This document shows, in pieces, positions 1 to 8,185 of a stretch of 14,359 nt of DNA (positions are counted from its first letter, which is position 1; each line of letters opens with the position of its first letter). A program made the translations under genes and the position numbers. A model generated the notes under the pieces. The model was given only the letters and a program-made list of their open reading frames with translations, did not search any database and had not been told where the DNA came from. Origin of the DNA: Pontiella desulfatans (GTDB lineage Bacteria; Verrucomicrobiota; Kiritimatiellia; Kiritimatiellales; Pontiellaceae); assembly GCA_029287275.1 (NCBI GenBank), contig JARFRL010000085.1, positions 1-14,359 on the forward strand, read 5' to 3'.

Positions 1-461
1 CCGATCACGTTGGTGGTGGATCGGCCTTCGACCATCTTCGCGAGCACGACTTTGCCGCCGGCGGCCTCGACCTCTTCGCGGCCGGAGACGTAGTGCGCCC
101 AATCCTCGCCCTTCACCAGCACGTCCGGCAGCAACGCCGCGATCAGCTCGCGCGGTTCGTCCTCGTCGAACAAAACCACGTAATCAACGCACTCCAGCGC
201 GGCGATCACTTTGGCGCGGTCCTCCTCGTGGACGATCGGCCGATCGTCGCCTTTGTTGCGGCGCACCGACGCGTCGGAATTCATGCCCAGCACCAGCGCG
301 TCGCCCTGCTCGCGGGCGAACTGGAGATAGGTCACGTGACCCGGGTGCAGAATGTCGAAACAGCCGTTGGTGAACGAAAGAACTGTTCCGGCCTCTTTCA
401 AACGGGCCCGCTCGGCGATCATTTCCGCGCGGCTCAAGATCTTCTCTTCAAGTTTTCTCAT
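1..461 (-). CDS. rfaE2: D-glycero-beta-D-manno-heptose 1-phosphate adenylyltransferase, 3' end cut by the window
   Basis: Transfers AMP from ATP to heptose 1-phosphate to make ADP-heptose for the lipopolysaccharide inner core; cytoplasmic. The visible 153 residues are a nucleotidyltransferase fold: TNGCFDILHPGHVTYL at residues 31-45 carries the HxGH catalytic signature (His39 and His42), and GRSTTN near residue 147 matches the conserved C-terminal STT motif. The family is about 160 residues long, so only the last few codons are missing beyond base 1. The protein is the stand-alone adenylyltransferase; no ribokinase-like HldE half precedes it. The ATG at 461 is the first in-frame start and keeps the usual short N-terminal helix, but no clear Shine-Dalgarno sequence lies before it. 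A terminator at 502-542 separates it from fabF, so it probably has its own promoter in about 462-500, though I cannot name one. Other cytidylyltransferase-like enzymes (TagD, glycerol-3-phosphate) are less likely. Confidence 0.88.
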   Translation of the reverse strand, partial: MRKLEEKILSRAEMIAERARLKEAGTVLSFTNGCFDILHPGHVTYLQFAREQGDALVLGMNSDASVRRNKGDDRPIVHEEDRAKVIAALECVDYVVLFDEDEPRELIAALLPDVLVKGEDWAHYVSGREEVEAAGGKVVLAKMVEGRSTTNVI

Positions 462-501
462 AAGCCGAAAACGATGCCGTTTTCCGCGGCGCATTGGAAG
501 C

Positions 502-542
502 CGTAAAAACAAAAGGCGCCCCGCGGCCGCGGAACGCCTTTT
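502..542 (-). terminator. Rho-independent terminator of the fab operon
   Basis: Arms AAAAGGCG (511-518) and CGCCTTTT (535-542) enclose a GC-rich loop that is itself palindromic (CCGCGGCCGCGG). Read on the minus strand the stem is followed by TTTTGTTTTT, a good U-tract, just after the fabF stop codon at 564. The stem also has T residues on the plus side, but no plus-strand gene ends here. It isolates rfaE2 from fab transcription. Confidence 0.8.
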
Positions 543-546
543 CATT

Positions 547-562
547 TTCCACCCGGGTGGAA
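547..562. repeat. 16-bp perfect palindrome just after fabF
   Basis: TTCCACCCGGGTGGAA reads the same on both strands and lies one base beyond the fabF stop codon (564-566). It has no T-run of its own, so it is not a terminator alone. It may form a first small hairpin ahead of the terminator at 502-542, protecting the mRNA 3' end, or it may be chance in GC-rich DNA. Confidence 0.5.
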
Positions 563-563
563 T

Positions 564-1811
564 CTAGCCGCGCTTGGTGAAGCAGAGCGTGGCGTTGTGC
601 CCGCCGAAACCGAGCGAGTTGCTCAGGGCGGCCTTGATTTCCATTTTCCGCGCGACGTTTGGAACATAGTCCAGATCGCAGTCGGGGTCGGGCGTGGTGT
701 AGTTGATGGTCGGCGGAGCGATGCCGTCGCGAATCGCGAGCGCGCAGATCGCGGCCTCGACGCCACCGGCCGCGCCGAGCATGTGCCCGGTCATGGATTT
801 GGTGGAACTGACGGCCACTTTATACGCCAACTCTTCGCCCAACGCGCGCTTGATGGCGAGGGTTTCGCCCTTGTCGTTGTAGGGCGTGGAGGTGCCGTGC
901 GCGTTGATATAGTCGATGTCCTCGGGCTTCAGCCCGGCATCGGAAATCGCGAGCGACATGCCGCGACCGGCCTGAACCGCTTCCTCGGCGGGCGCGGTGA
1001 TGTGGTACGCGTCGGCGGTGCGTCCGTAGCCGGCGGCTTCGCAATAGATCGTCGCGCCGCGTTTCAAGGCGTGCTCTTCTTCCTCTAGAACAAGAATGCC
1101 CGCGCCTTCGGACATAACGAATCCGTCGCGCTCTTTGTCGAACGGACGCGACGCGCCTTCGGGATCGTCGTTGCGGCGACTCGTGGCGCGAAGCGCCGCG
1201 AAACCGGCGATGCCAAGCATCGCCACGGACGCCTCGGAACCGCCCGCAAGCATGACGTCGGCGTCGCCATATTGAATCATGCGCATGGCTTCGCCAATGG
1301 AGTGCGTACCGGAGGCGCAGGCGCTGGTGACGGAGAAATTGGGGCCTTTAAAACCGTATTTGATCGAGATGTATCCGGAGAGAATATTGACGATCATCTG
1401 GGGAATGAGCTGCGGCGATACCCGACGGGGTCCGCCTTTGTAGGCGCGGAAACACTGATCCTGCATGTACTGCATGCCGCCGATGCCGGAACTGGCGATG
1501 ACGCCCACGCGCTCAAGATCGACCGCGTTCACATCAAGACCGGAATCCTCAATGGCCTTGATCGCGGCCGCGACGCCATAAATGGAGAATGGATCCATTT
1601 TGCGGGCGTCTTTGGCGTCGATGTATTTGGCGACGTCCAGATCGCGGACCTCGCCGCCGATGGTTACGGGATACTGATCGATATCCTCCACGTTCTCGAC
1701 GCGACGGATTCCGGACTGGCCGTTTTTGATGCCTTCCCAAAATTTGTCGAGTTCGCTCGCGATGGGAGAAACAACGCCCAACCCGGTTACCACAACTTTA
1801 CGTCCACTCAT
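564..1811 (-). CDS. fabF: Beta-ketoacyl-ACP synthase II
   Basis: Elongating condensing enzyme: joins malonyl-ACP to a growing acyl-ACP and releases CO2; cytoplasmic, type II fatty-acid synthesis. Length is 415 residues, as usual for FabF (about 413). The thiolase-fold Cys-His-His site is intact: VTSACASGTH with nucleophile Cys165, NAHGTSTP with His305 and KSMTGHMLGAAGG with Lys338 and His343. The N-terminal VVVTGLGVVSP is typical. The ATG at 1811 has GGGG about 8 bases upstream. It is the last gene of the operon, 89 bases after acpP with a hairpin between them (1842-1880), and is followed by a palindrome and a terminator. FabB is the alternative, but the length, acpP linkage and motif spacing favour FabF. 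Confidence 0.97.
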   Translation of the reverse strand: MSGRKVVVTGLGVVSPIASELDKFWEGIKNGQSGIRRVENVEDIDQYPVTIGGEVRDLDVAKYIDAKDARKMDPFSIYGVAAAIKAIEDSGLDVNAVDLERVGVIASSGIGGMQYMQDQCFRAYKGGPRRVSPQLIPQMIVNILSGYISIKYGFKGPNFSVTSACASGTHSIGEAMRMIQYGDADVMLAGGSEASVAMLGIAGFAALRATSRRNDDPEGASRPFDKERDGFVMSEGAGILVLEEEEHALKRGATIYCEAAGYGRTADAYHITAPAEEAVQAGRGMSLAISDAGLKPEDIDYINAHGTSTPYNDKGETLAIKRALGEELAYKVAVSSTKSMTGHMLGAAGGVEAAICALAIRDGIAPPTINYTTPDPDCDLDYVPNVARKMEIKAALSNSLGFGGHNATLCFTKRG

Positions 1812-1841
1812 ATCCCGATCCCCGATCTTATCACATGCTTA

Positions 1842-1880
1842 AATGGCCGGAACGCCCGCGGGCGAGCGGTTCCGGCCATT
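1842..1880 (-). promoter_or_regulatory. Strong hairpin between acpP and fabF, possible partial terminator or RNA-stability element
   Basis: AATGGCCGGAAC (1842-1853) is perfectly complementary to GTTCCGGCCATT (1869-1880), giving a 12-bp stem with a 15-base loop that itself contains GCCCGCGGGC. On the minus strand only a short T run (ATTTAAG) follows, so termination would be partial. acpP is normally needed in great excess over the enzymes, and a leaky stop or a 3' stabilising hairpin here would supply that. The structure is seen in the sequence; the role is inferred. Confidence 0.6.
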
Positions 1881-1900
1881 ACTAAATCAACTGGCAGGGT

Positions 1901-2137
1901 TTACTCGAAACCCTTTTCCTTCAGGTAGCTGATAACGCCGCCGACGGAAGAGAGCTTTTCAGCGTCTTCGTCCGGAATTTCAGCGCCGAATTCTTCTTCG
2001 AAAGCCATGACCAACTCGACGGTGTCGAGGGAGTCGGCTCCCAGATCCTCAATGAAAGACGCGCCTTCAACAACCTGGTCGGCGTTGACGCCGAGCTGCT
2101 CAATAATGATGTCTTTTACTTTATCTTCAAGTGCCAT
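1901..2137 (-). CDS. acpP: Acyl carrier protein
   Basis: Small acidic four-helix carrier that holds acyl chains on a 4'-phosphopantetheine arm during fatty-acid synthesis. Length is 78 residues, standard for bacterial ACP. The attachment motif is GADSLDTVELVMAFEEEFG, with Ser36 as the modified residue, and the protein is strongly acidic as expected. The ATG at 2137 is preceded by AAGGAGATTAGAA, a strong Shine-Dalgarno sequence at good spacing. It lies 36 bases after fabG and 89 before fabF, the classic fabG-acpP-fabF order. The AcpS enzyme that loads it is not in this window. Confidence 0.98.
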   Translation of the reverse strand: MALEDKVKDIIIEQLGVNADQVVEGASFIEDLGADSLDTVELVMAFEEEFGAEIPDEDAEKLSSVGGVISYLKEKGFE

Positions 2138-2173
2138 TTCTAATCTCCTTTTCCTAGGTTACACGTACAAACG

Positions 2174-2917
2174 TTACATTACCATGCCGCCGCATGTCGA
2201 GAGGACTTGTCCCGTAACATACGCGGAGGCGTCACTTGCCAAAAACAACACGACGTTGGCCACGTCTTCCGGCTCGCCGAAGCGGCTGAGCGGAATCAAT
2301 TCCTTCATCTTGTCCTGCACTTCGGGCTCCAGCGCGTCGGTCATCGCGGTGCGAATGAAACCGGGAGCGACCGCGTTGCAACGCACGTTGCGCGACGCCA
2401 GCTCTTTCGCGACGGTCTTGCTGAAAGAAATCACGCCGCCCTTGGAGGCCGCGTAGTTCGCCTGTCCGGCGTTGCCCATCAAACCAATAACGGAAGCGAT
2501 GTTCACGATCGTGCCGGAACGCTGCTTCATCATGACGCGCGACGCGGCTTTGGTGCAGAGGAAAACCCCTTTGAGGTTCACGTTCAACACCGCGTCCCAG
2601 TCGTCCTCGCTCATGCGCATCAGCAGGCCGTCCTTGGTGATGCCGGCGTTGTTGACGAGCACGTCGATTTTTCCAAAATCCTTGGTGATGGCTTTCACGC
2701 CTTCGGTCACGCTGTCGCCTTCGGCCACGTTCACGGCGTAGCATTCCACGCGGCGGCCAATGGCCTTGACCTTGCCGGCGGTCTCCTCGAGCCATTCGGC
2801 GTTCAGGTCGCATAGCGCGATGTCCGCGCCGGCTTCGGCCAGCTTGACCGCGATCGCCTGCCCGAGGCCGCGGGCGGCGCCGGTGACCATCGCCACTTTG
2901 TCGTTCAATTCAAACAT
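2174..2917 (-). CDS. fabG: 3-oxoacyl-ACP reductase
   Basis: NADPH-dependent reduction of beta-ketoacyl-ACP to 3-hydroxyacyl-ACP, the first reduction of each elongation cycle; cytoplasmic tetramer. Length is 247 residues, typical. Short-chain dehydrogenase motifs are all present: the TGAARGLG cofactor loop at 12-19, NNAG at 89-92, Asn114, Ser142 and the YAASK catalytic pair Tyr155/Lys159. The C-terminus GGMVM matches the FabG family. The ATG at 2917 has AGGGG six bases upstream, and this ribosome site overlaps the fabD stop TAG, so translation of the two genes is probably coupled. Position between fabD and acpP supports FabG over other short-chain dehydrogenases. Confidence 0.97.
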   Translation of the reverse strand: MFELNDKVAMVTGAARGLGQAIAVKLAEAGADIALCDLNAEWLEETAGKVKAIGRRVECYAVNVAEGDSVTEGVKAITKDFGKIDVLVNNAGITKDGLLMRMSEDDWDAVLNVNLKGVFLCTKAASRVMMKQRSGTIVNIASVIGLMGNAGQANYAASKGGVISFSKTVAKELASRNVRCNAVAPGFIRTAMTDALEPEVQDKMKELIPLSRFGEPEDVANVVLFLASDASAYVTGQVLSTCGGMVM

Positions 2918-2926
2918 ATCTATCCC

Positions 2927-3832
2927 CTATTTGTTTTCAAAATCCGTGAGCTGGCCGATGTTACGAACCGCGACCGTCTTGTCAATCCGCTTTATAAGCC
3001 CCGCGAGCACCTTGCCGGGCCCGCATTCGACGATCTCTTCGACGCCATCCGCGACGAGCTGCTGGACCGAAGCGACCCAGCGCACGGAGGAGGTGATCTG
3101 CTTCACCATGTTCTCCTGAACCGAGGCGGCTTCGTGCGCGGCCGCGGTGACGTTGGAGAGGACCGGCTTGTTCGGCGCGCCGAGTTCGACGCCCGAAAGA
3201 AATTCGTTCATTTGGTCCGCGGCCGGGCGCATCAGCGGCGAATGGAAGGCGCCCGCGACCGGCAGGCGAATCGCGCGCTTGGCGCCGGCTTCCTTGCAAA
3301 GCGCTTCGGCTTTGTCGATCGATTCGGCGGTTCCGGACAGCACGGTCTGCGCCAGCGAGTTGAAGTTCGCGACGTGGCAACCGGCTTCCGCGGCGATCTC
3401 CACCAGCTTGTCGCCGTCGAGATTCATGACCGCGAGCATGGCGCCGGGGTTGGCCTCGCAGGCGGCCTGCATGAACTCGCCGCGGGCTTTCAAAATCTTG
3501 ATGGCGTCCTCGAAACTCACGACGCCGGCGACGTACAGCGCGGTCCACTCGCCGAGGCTGTGGCCGGCGAGGACGGCGTAGTCCAAATCGGGTTGCTTGA
3601 GCTCCAACGCCTTAAACGCCGCGGCGCTGGCGACGAAGATGCCGAGCTGCGCGTGGTTGGACTTGTTCAACTCTTCCTGCGGCCCCTCGAAACAGATGGC
3701 CGCGAGATCGTAGCCGAGAATTTCGTTGGCTTGATCGAACAGGGCTTGGCATTCCGGAATCGCGTCCGCGAGGTCCTTGCCCATGCCCACAACCTGAGAT
3801 CCCTGTCCGGGAAAAACAATCGCTCGTTTCAT
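2927..3832 (-). CDS. fabD: Malonyl-CoA:ACP transacylase
   Basis: Moves malonyl groups from CoA to ACP, providing the extender unit for FabH and FabF. With the start at 3832 it has 301 residues. Visible motifs are FPGQGSQ at 7-13, GHSLGEWTA with nucleophile Ser92, Arg117, and GAFHSPLM with catalytic His197. The frame stays open 33 bases upstream, to 3865, inside fabH, but the family begins with MKRAIVFPGQG and the ATG at 3832 overlaps the fabH stop by one base (TAATG), a sign of translational coupling. GGAG lies 11 bases upstream within the fabH end. Nine bases separate its stop from fabG. Confidence 0.96.
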   Translation of the reverse strand: MKRAIVFPGQGSQVVGMGKDLADAIPECQALFDQANEILGYDLAAICFEGPQEELNKSNHAQLGIFVASAAAFKALELKQPDLDYAVLAGHSLGEWTALYVAGVVSFEDAIKILKARGEFMQAACEANPGAMLAVMNLDGDKLVEIAAEAGCHVANFNSLAQTVLSGTAESIDKAEALCKEAGAKRAIRLPVAGAFHSPLMRPAADQMNEFLSGVELGAPNKPVLSNVTAAAHEAASVQENMVKQITSSVRWVASVQQLVADGVEEIVECGPGKVLAGLIKRIDKTVAVRNIGQLTDFENK

Positions 3833-4824
3833 TACTTGTTCCACTCCAAAACGTTCGCGCCCCACGTGAAACCGCCGCCGAACACGGTTAGCACGACGAG
3901 GTCGCCCTTGACGATGGCTCCATCCTTCACGGCTTCGTCCAGCGCGATCGCGAGCGCGGCCGAGGAGGTGTTGGCGTATTTTTCAACATTGGTGTACATG
4001 CGGCCGACCACGCCGAGCCGCTTGGCGATCGAGTCGATGATGCGCACATTGGCTTGGTGCGGGATGAAGCATTTGATGTCGTCGCTTGAAACGCCGTTCT
4101 TTTCCAGCGCCTGAAGGACGGTGTCGCCCATGCGGACGACGGCGTGCTTGAACACCTCGCGGCCTTGCATCTTCAAAAAATGCTGTTTCTGGTCGATCAT
4201 CTCGCGCGAGATCGGGTTGCGGCTGCCGCCGCCGGGCGTCCAGAGCAGATCGGCCAGCGATCCGTCGGATCCCATCACGGCGTCCATCACGCCGCGGCCT
4301 TCGCCGCCGGCTTGAAGCACCGCCGCGCCCGCGCCGTCGCCGAAGAGAATGCAGGTGGAGCGGTCTTCCCAGTCGATGAAGGTGCTCATTTTCTCGGAAC
4401 CGATCACCAACGCCGTTTTGACGGCGCCCGCGGCGATCTGGTTTTTGGCCGTCTCGAGCGCGTAGAGGAACCCGGAGCAGGCGGCGCCGAGGTCGTAGCA
4501 AAAAGCGTTTTTCGCGCCGATCTTATCCTGCACGAAGCAGGCGGTGCTGGGGAAAAACATGTCGGGCGAAAGCGTCGCGACGATGATCAAATCGATCTCG
4601 TCCACGGAGATTCCGGCGTCGGCGATGGCTTTTTCGGCGGCCGCGGCGCCAAGATCGGAAGTGGCCTGCCCGTCCGCGGCGATATGCCGCTCGCGCATGC
4701 CGGTGCGGGAGTGGATCCACTCGTCGGTGGTCTCGACCATCTCGGCGAGATCTTGGTTCGTCAGCACCTTTTCAGGCACGTAGGAACCCGTCCCAATGAT
4801 TGAAACCACGCGTTTAGAATCCAT
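3832..4824 (-). CDS. fabH: Beta-ketoacyl-ACP synthase III
   Basis: Initiates fatty-acid synthesis by condensing acetyl-CoA (or a branched acyl-CoA) with malonyl-ACP. Length is 330 residues. The Cys-His-Asn site is complete: DLGAACSGF with Cys116, IPHQANVRI with His256 and YANTSSAA with Asn285. The N-terminal IIGTGSYVPE and the C-terminal FGGGFTWG are family hallmarks. The start at 4824 has only a weak ribosome site (CGGAACACTTTC). It lies 21 bases after plsX and overlaps fabD by one base. Substrate preference, straight or branched primer, cannot be judged from the sequence. Confidence 0.97.
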   Translation of the reverse strand: MDSKRVVSIIGTGSYVPEKVLTNQDLAEMVETTDEWIHSRTGMRERHIAADGQATSDLGAAAAEKAIADAGISVDEIDLIIVATLSPDMFFPSTACFVQDKIGAKNAFCYDLGAACSGFLYALETAKNQIAAGAVKTALVIGSEKMSTFIDWEDRSTCILFGDGAGAAVLQAGGEGRGVMDAVMGSDGSLADLLWTPGGGSRNPISREMIDQKQHFLKMQGREVFKHAVVRMGDTVLQALEKNGVSSDDIKCFIPHQANVRIIDSIAKRLGVVGRMYTNVEKYANTSSAALAIALDEAVKDGAIVKGDLVVLTVFGGGFTWGANVLEWNK

Positions 4825-4845
4825 GAAAGTGTTCCGTGAAAATAC

Positions 4846-5856
4846 TTAGGTTCCAGCGTTTATACGCTGTAGATCCGCTTCGATCAAATGGTTTAGATCG
4901 TGATTGATCGCCTCGGAGGCCACGCGAATCGCGTTGAAGGTGGCGAAGGCGTTCGACGAGCCGTGCCCGATGATGACGATGCCGTTGGCGCCAAGCAACG
5001 GCGCGCCGCCATAGCTGGACGGGTCGGCGTGCGACTTCATTTCGGTGAAAACATCTTTGGCGAGAAAACCACCCAGTTTCCGCAGAGGCGTGCTGTGGAA
5101 CATTCTTCTGAGCCAGCTGGAAATCATTTTCGCGACGGCCTCGCTGGTCTTCAACACCACGTTTCCGACGAATCCGTCGCACACGGCGACGTTCACTTTG
5201 CCCTGAAACAAATCGCGGCTTTCAACGTTGCCGATGAAGTTGAGATTCGACCCCCCCAACAAACCAAACGTCTTTTTGGTGGTTTCGTTGCCCTTGGCCT
5301 CTTCCTCGCCAATACTCAACAGGCCCACGGATGGGTTTTCGACGCCCATGATCTCGCGCATGTAGATGCTGCCCATTACGGCGTATTGCTGAATCATCTC
5401 GGGCGTGCTGTCGGGATTCGCGCCCGCGTCGAGCAGCACGAAGGGATCTTTGGATGTCGGAATCACGGCGGCGATCGCCGGACGGGCGACGCCTTTGAGC
5501 GTGCGCAACTTCAAGGTCGCGCCCGCGACGGCCGCGCCCGTGTTGCCCGCGGAAAAAATCGCGTCGGCCTTGCCATCCTTCACCAGCTCGATGGAGCGGG
5601 AGATGGAGGAGTCCTTTTTGCGACGGATCGCCACGGCCGGGGATTCGCCCATTTCCACCACTTCGGTGCAATGAACGATTTCGACGCACGCGGGAACGGG
5701 TCCCTTGTGCTTGGCGAGCTCGGCCTTGATGGCGGTTTCGTCGCCCACCAGAAAAAGTTTCTCCAGACCCTGAAGCTCTTCAGCGGCCCGGAGCGTTCCG
5801 GCGACGATTTCTCGGGGAGCGAAATCGCCCCCCATCGCGTCTATCGAGATCCGCAT
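4846..5856 (-). CDS. plsX: Phosphate acyltransferase
   Basis: Peripheral membrane enzyme converting acyl-ACP and phosphate to acyl-phosphate, the donor used by PlsY in phospholipid synthesis. Length is 336 residues, the normal size. The N-terminus ISIDAMGGDFAPREIV is the family signature, and FSAGNTGAAVAGA at about 101-113 is the conserved glycine/alanine segment. The ATG at 5856 follows the rpmF stop by six bases, with GAAGAG as ribosome site inside the rpmF end. rpmF-plsX-fabH is a very widely conserved order tying ribosome and membrane synthesis. plsY and plsC are not in the window. Confidence 0.97.
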   Translation of the reverse strand: MRISIDAMGGDFAPREIVAGTLRAAEELQGLEKLFLVGDETAIKAELAKHKGPVPACVEIVHCTEVVEMGESPAVAIRRKKDSSISRSIELVKDGKADAIFSAGNTGAAVAGATLKLRTLKGVARPAIAAVIPTSKDPFVLLDAGANPDSTPEMIQQYAVMGSIYMREIMGVENPSVGLLSIGEEEAKGNETTKKTFGLLGGSNLNFIGNVESRDLFQGKVNVAVCDGFVGNVVLKTSEAVAKMISSWLRRMFHSTPLRKLGGFLAKDVFTEMKSHADPSSYGGAPLLGANGIVIIGHGSSNAFATFNAIRVASEAINHDLNHLIEADLQRINAGT

Positions 5857-5862
5857 CGGTTT

Positions 5863-6051
5863 CTACTCTTCAGTAGCGACCGTGAGCACCTGACGTCCGT
5901 TGTAGTATCCGCAGCTTTTGCACGCGTGATGCGGCTGAGCCGGCGCTCCACACTGGGAGCAGGAAGAAGCGCGAGCGATCGGCTTCTTGGTGTTCTGAGC
6001 CTTGCGGCTCGCGGACTTGCTTTTAGAAGTTTTTCTCTTTGGTACCGCCAT
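5863..6051 (-). CDS. rpmF: Ribosomal protein bL32 (zinc-binding form)
   Basis: Component of the large ribosomal subunit. 62 residues: a basic N-terminus beginning MAVPKRKTSKSK, then two zinc-ligand pairs, CSQC at 31-34 and CKSC at 44-47. This is the C+ (zinc-ribbon) form. AAGGAGG at 6058-6064 is a near-perfect Shine-Dalgarno sequence six bases before the ATG, the strongest in the operon, fitting high expression. It lies between yceD and plsX with 18 and 6 bases of spacing. Confidence 0.97.
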   Translation of the reverse strand: MAVPKRKTSKSKSASRKAQNTKKPIARASSCSQCGAPAQPHHACKSCGYYNGRQVLTVATEE

Positions 6052-6069
6052 GGCGATCCTCCTTGCGTT

Positions 6070-6531
6070 CTATAAATTCAAACCGTCCAAAGCCGACCAG
6101 GCGTTTGGACGTTCTTCCACTTCACACTCGCAGGCGCCCTTGTTAAGGTCCGCGCCGCATTGGGGACATACCCCCTCGCACTCTTCCGCGCACACCGGAA
6201 AACCCGGAATATGCAACAGAATCTCCTCCCGCAAATCGTCCGTAAGATCCACCGAGTCGGTGCCTTCTGGGGCGGGATAAGCGCGTAGAAAATCGGAAAC
6301 CCCCACGGTTGTCGAGAAAAATTCGGAACATCTTGCGCACCGCAATTCCAGATCCACGCCCAGTTCCCCGCGCGCCACGAGCTCATCGGAAACCCGCTGG
6401 GCGTACAGCTTGTACCGCACCGCGCTTGGATTCCGAACGAACTTCTCATCATCAAGACTCAAAATCGACCCCGGCTCCTCGCCCTCGTAATGAAAGCCCT
6501 CTTCCGGAATCCTCGCCACCAATATTTTCAT
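6070..6531 (-). CDS. yceD: YceD/DUF177 family protein
   Basis: Member of the DUF177 family, almost always encoded directly before rpmF and linked in other organisms to 23S rRNA accumulation; the molecular role is not settled. 153 residues from the ATG at 6531. It carries cysteine pairs CARC at 65-68 and CPQC at 112-115 plus Cys104, Cys108, Cys124 and Cys126, suggesting metal binding. The C-terminus RPNAWSALDGL is the typical family ending. The frame is open to an ATG at 6564, but that one lacks a ribosome site, while GGTGAAGC precedes 6531 and the family starts with a short stretch like MKILVARI. It is the first gene of the fab operon. Confidence 0.88.
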   Translation of the reverse strand: MKILVARIPEEGFHYEGEEPGSILSLDDEKFVRNPSAVRYKLYAQRVSDELVARGELGVDLELRCARCSEFFSTTVGVSDFLRAYPAPEGTDSVDLTDDLREEILLHIPGFPVCAEECEGVCPQCGADLNKGACECEVEERPNAWSALDGLNL

Positions 6532-6694
6532 TGCTTCACCCGCCCTGTAATGTTCAGCGCGCATTACCGGTCAATTAGTTTCAAGTTTCAAGCTCGGAAT
6601 GAGCCCACTCCGCTCCGCGCCACCCGAACGCGGGCCTCGCTTCGCGGCAAGTTTCAGATTTCATGTTCCGGCGTTCCCCTGTACGTTCCCTCCC
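6532..6694. other. Divergent intergenic region between yceD and rhlE with heptamer repeats
   Basis: The 163 bases hold the candidate minus-strand promoter at 6563-6591 and presumably the rhlE promoter, which I could not identify. GTTTCAA occurs twice in tandem (6578-6591), and a related run GTTTCAG-ATTTCAT-GTTCCGG keeps the same seven-base phase at 6651-6671. Between them lies GC-rich sequence with no recognisable gene. No terminator is seen, as expected between divergent genes. Confidence 0.5.
6563..6591 (-). promoter_or_regulatory. Candidate promoter of the yceD-rpmF-plsX-fab operon
   Basis: On the minus strand TTGAAA (6586-6591, five of six matches to TTGACA) is followed after 17 bases by GGTAAT (6563-6568, four of six matches to TATAAT). 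The start of transcription would be near 6556, leaving a leader of about 25 bases before yceD. This is pattern matching only. Confidence 0.4.
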
Positions 6695-8008
<1,314 letters not shown>

Positions 8009-8040
8009 CCGAATCAGGCTCACCCCCGCCCCAAGGCCAT

Positions 8041-8064
8041 GTTCACACATCGCGATGTGTGGAC
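8041..8064. promoter_or_regulatory. Near-perfect 24-bp palindrome between rhlE and lexA
   Basis: CACACATCGCGATGTGTG at 8044-8061 is an 18-bp perfect palindrome. It extends on both sides to 24 bp (8041-8064) with a single mismatched pair. It is 35 bases after the rhlE stop and about 145 before the lexA start, at the edge of an AT-rich stretch. No T-run follows, so it is not a standard terminator. A dimeric regulator's operator, or an rhlE 3' hairpin, would both fit. Confidence 0.55.
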
Positions 8065-8160
8065 GTATAAATTGATAAATACTAATTATTTTAGTCACCG
8101 AATCAACTTTATCACATTAACGCCTTGTTACTGTACGATCGTTCACTTACATACATTCAC
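8062..8160. other. AT-rich leader region upstream of lexA, probable promoter location
   Basis: About 60 bases from 8062 are far richer in A and T than the rest of the window and contain TTGATA (8072-8077) and TTGTTA (8125-8130). TTGTTA is followed after 17 bases by TACATA (8148-8153), a weak -10. I cannot decide on one promoter. No small gene with a ribosome site is visible here. Confidence 0.4.
8133..8144. promoter_or_regulatory. Candidate LexA (SOS) operator upstream of lexA
   Basis: GTACGATCGTTC is one base away from the GAAC-N4-GTTC type of LexA box known from Firmicutes and Actinobacteria, and has a perfect ACGATCGT core. It lies 61 bases before the lexA start and would overlap the spacer of a possible promoter at 8125-8153. 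LexA repressors usually bind their own promoters. The binding motif of this host's LexA is unknown, so this is a suggestion. Confidence 0.35.
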
Positions 8161-8166
8161 ACACGC

Positions 8167-8185
8167 AAGGAGGTAATCACTCCTC
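8167..8185 (+). promoter_or_regulatory. Perfect Shine-Dalgarno sequence stranded 33 bases before the lexA start
   Basis: AAGGAGG at 8167-8173 is the best ribosome-binding sequence upstream of lexA, yet the first ATG, GTG or TTG in the lexA frame after it is the ATG at 8206. The site is followed by CTCCT (8180-8184), which can pair with its AGGAG over a short loop and hide it. Possible readings: a non-standard start codon (ATC at 8176 is in frame but too close), a regulatory hairpin, or chance. Confidence 0.4.

Noticed and set aside
1272..1928. Plus-strand open frame of 218 codons across fabF and the acpP-fabF gap
   Set aside because: Antisense to FabF catalytic segments, with no ribosome site or recognisable product.
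3134..6075. Several open plus-strand frames of 200-390 codons opposite fabD, fabH and plsX
   Set aside because: The opposite strand carries enzymes with complete catalytic residues; the plus frames lack motifs and ribosome sites.
6679..6688. GTACGTTC upstream of rhlE as a second LexA site
   Set aside because: The half-sites overlap without the four-base spacer of the candidate box at 8133-8144, so the resemblance is weak.
8041..8064. Palindrome as a Rho-independent terminator of rhlE
   Set aside because: There is no T-run after it on the plus strand, so a standard terminator is not supported; kept as a possible operator.
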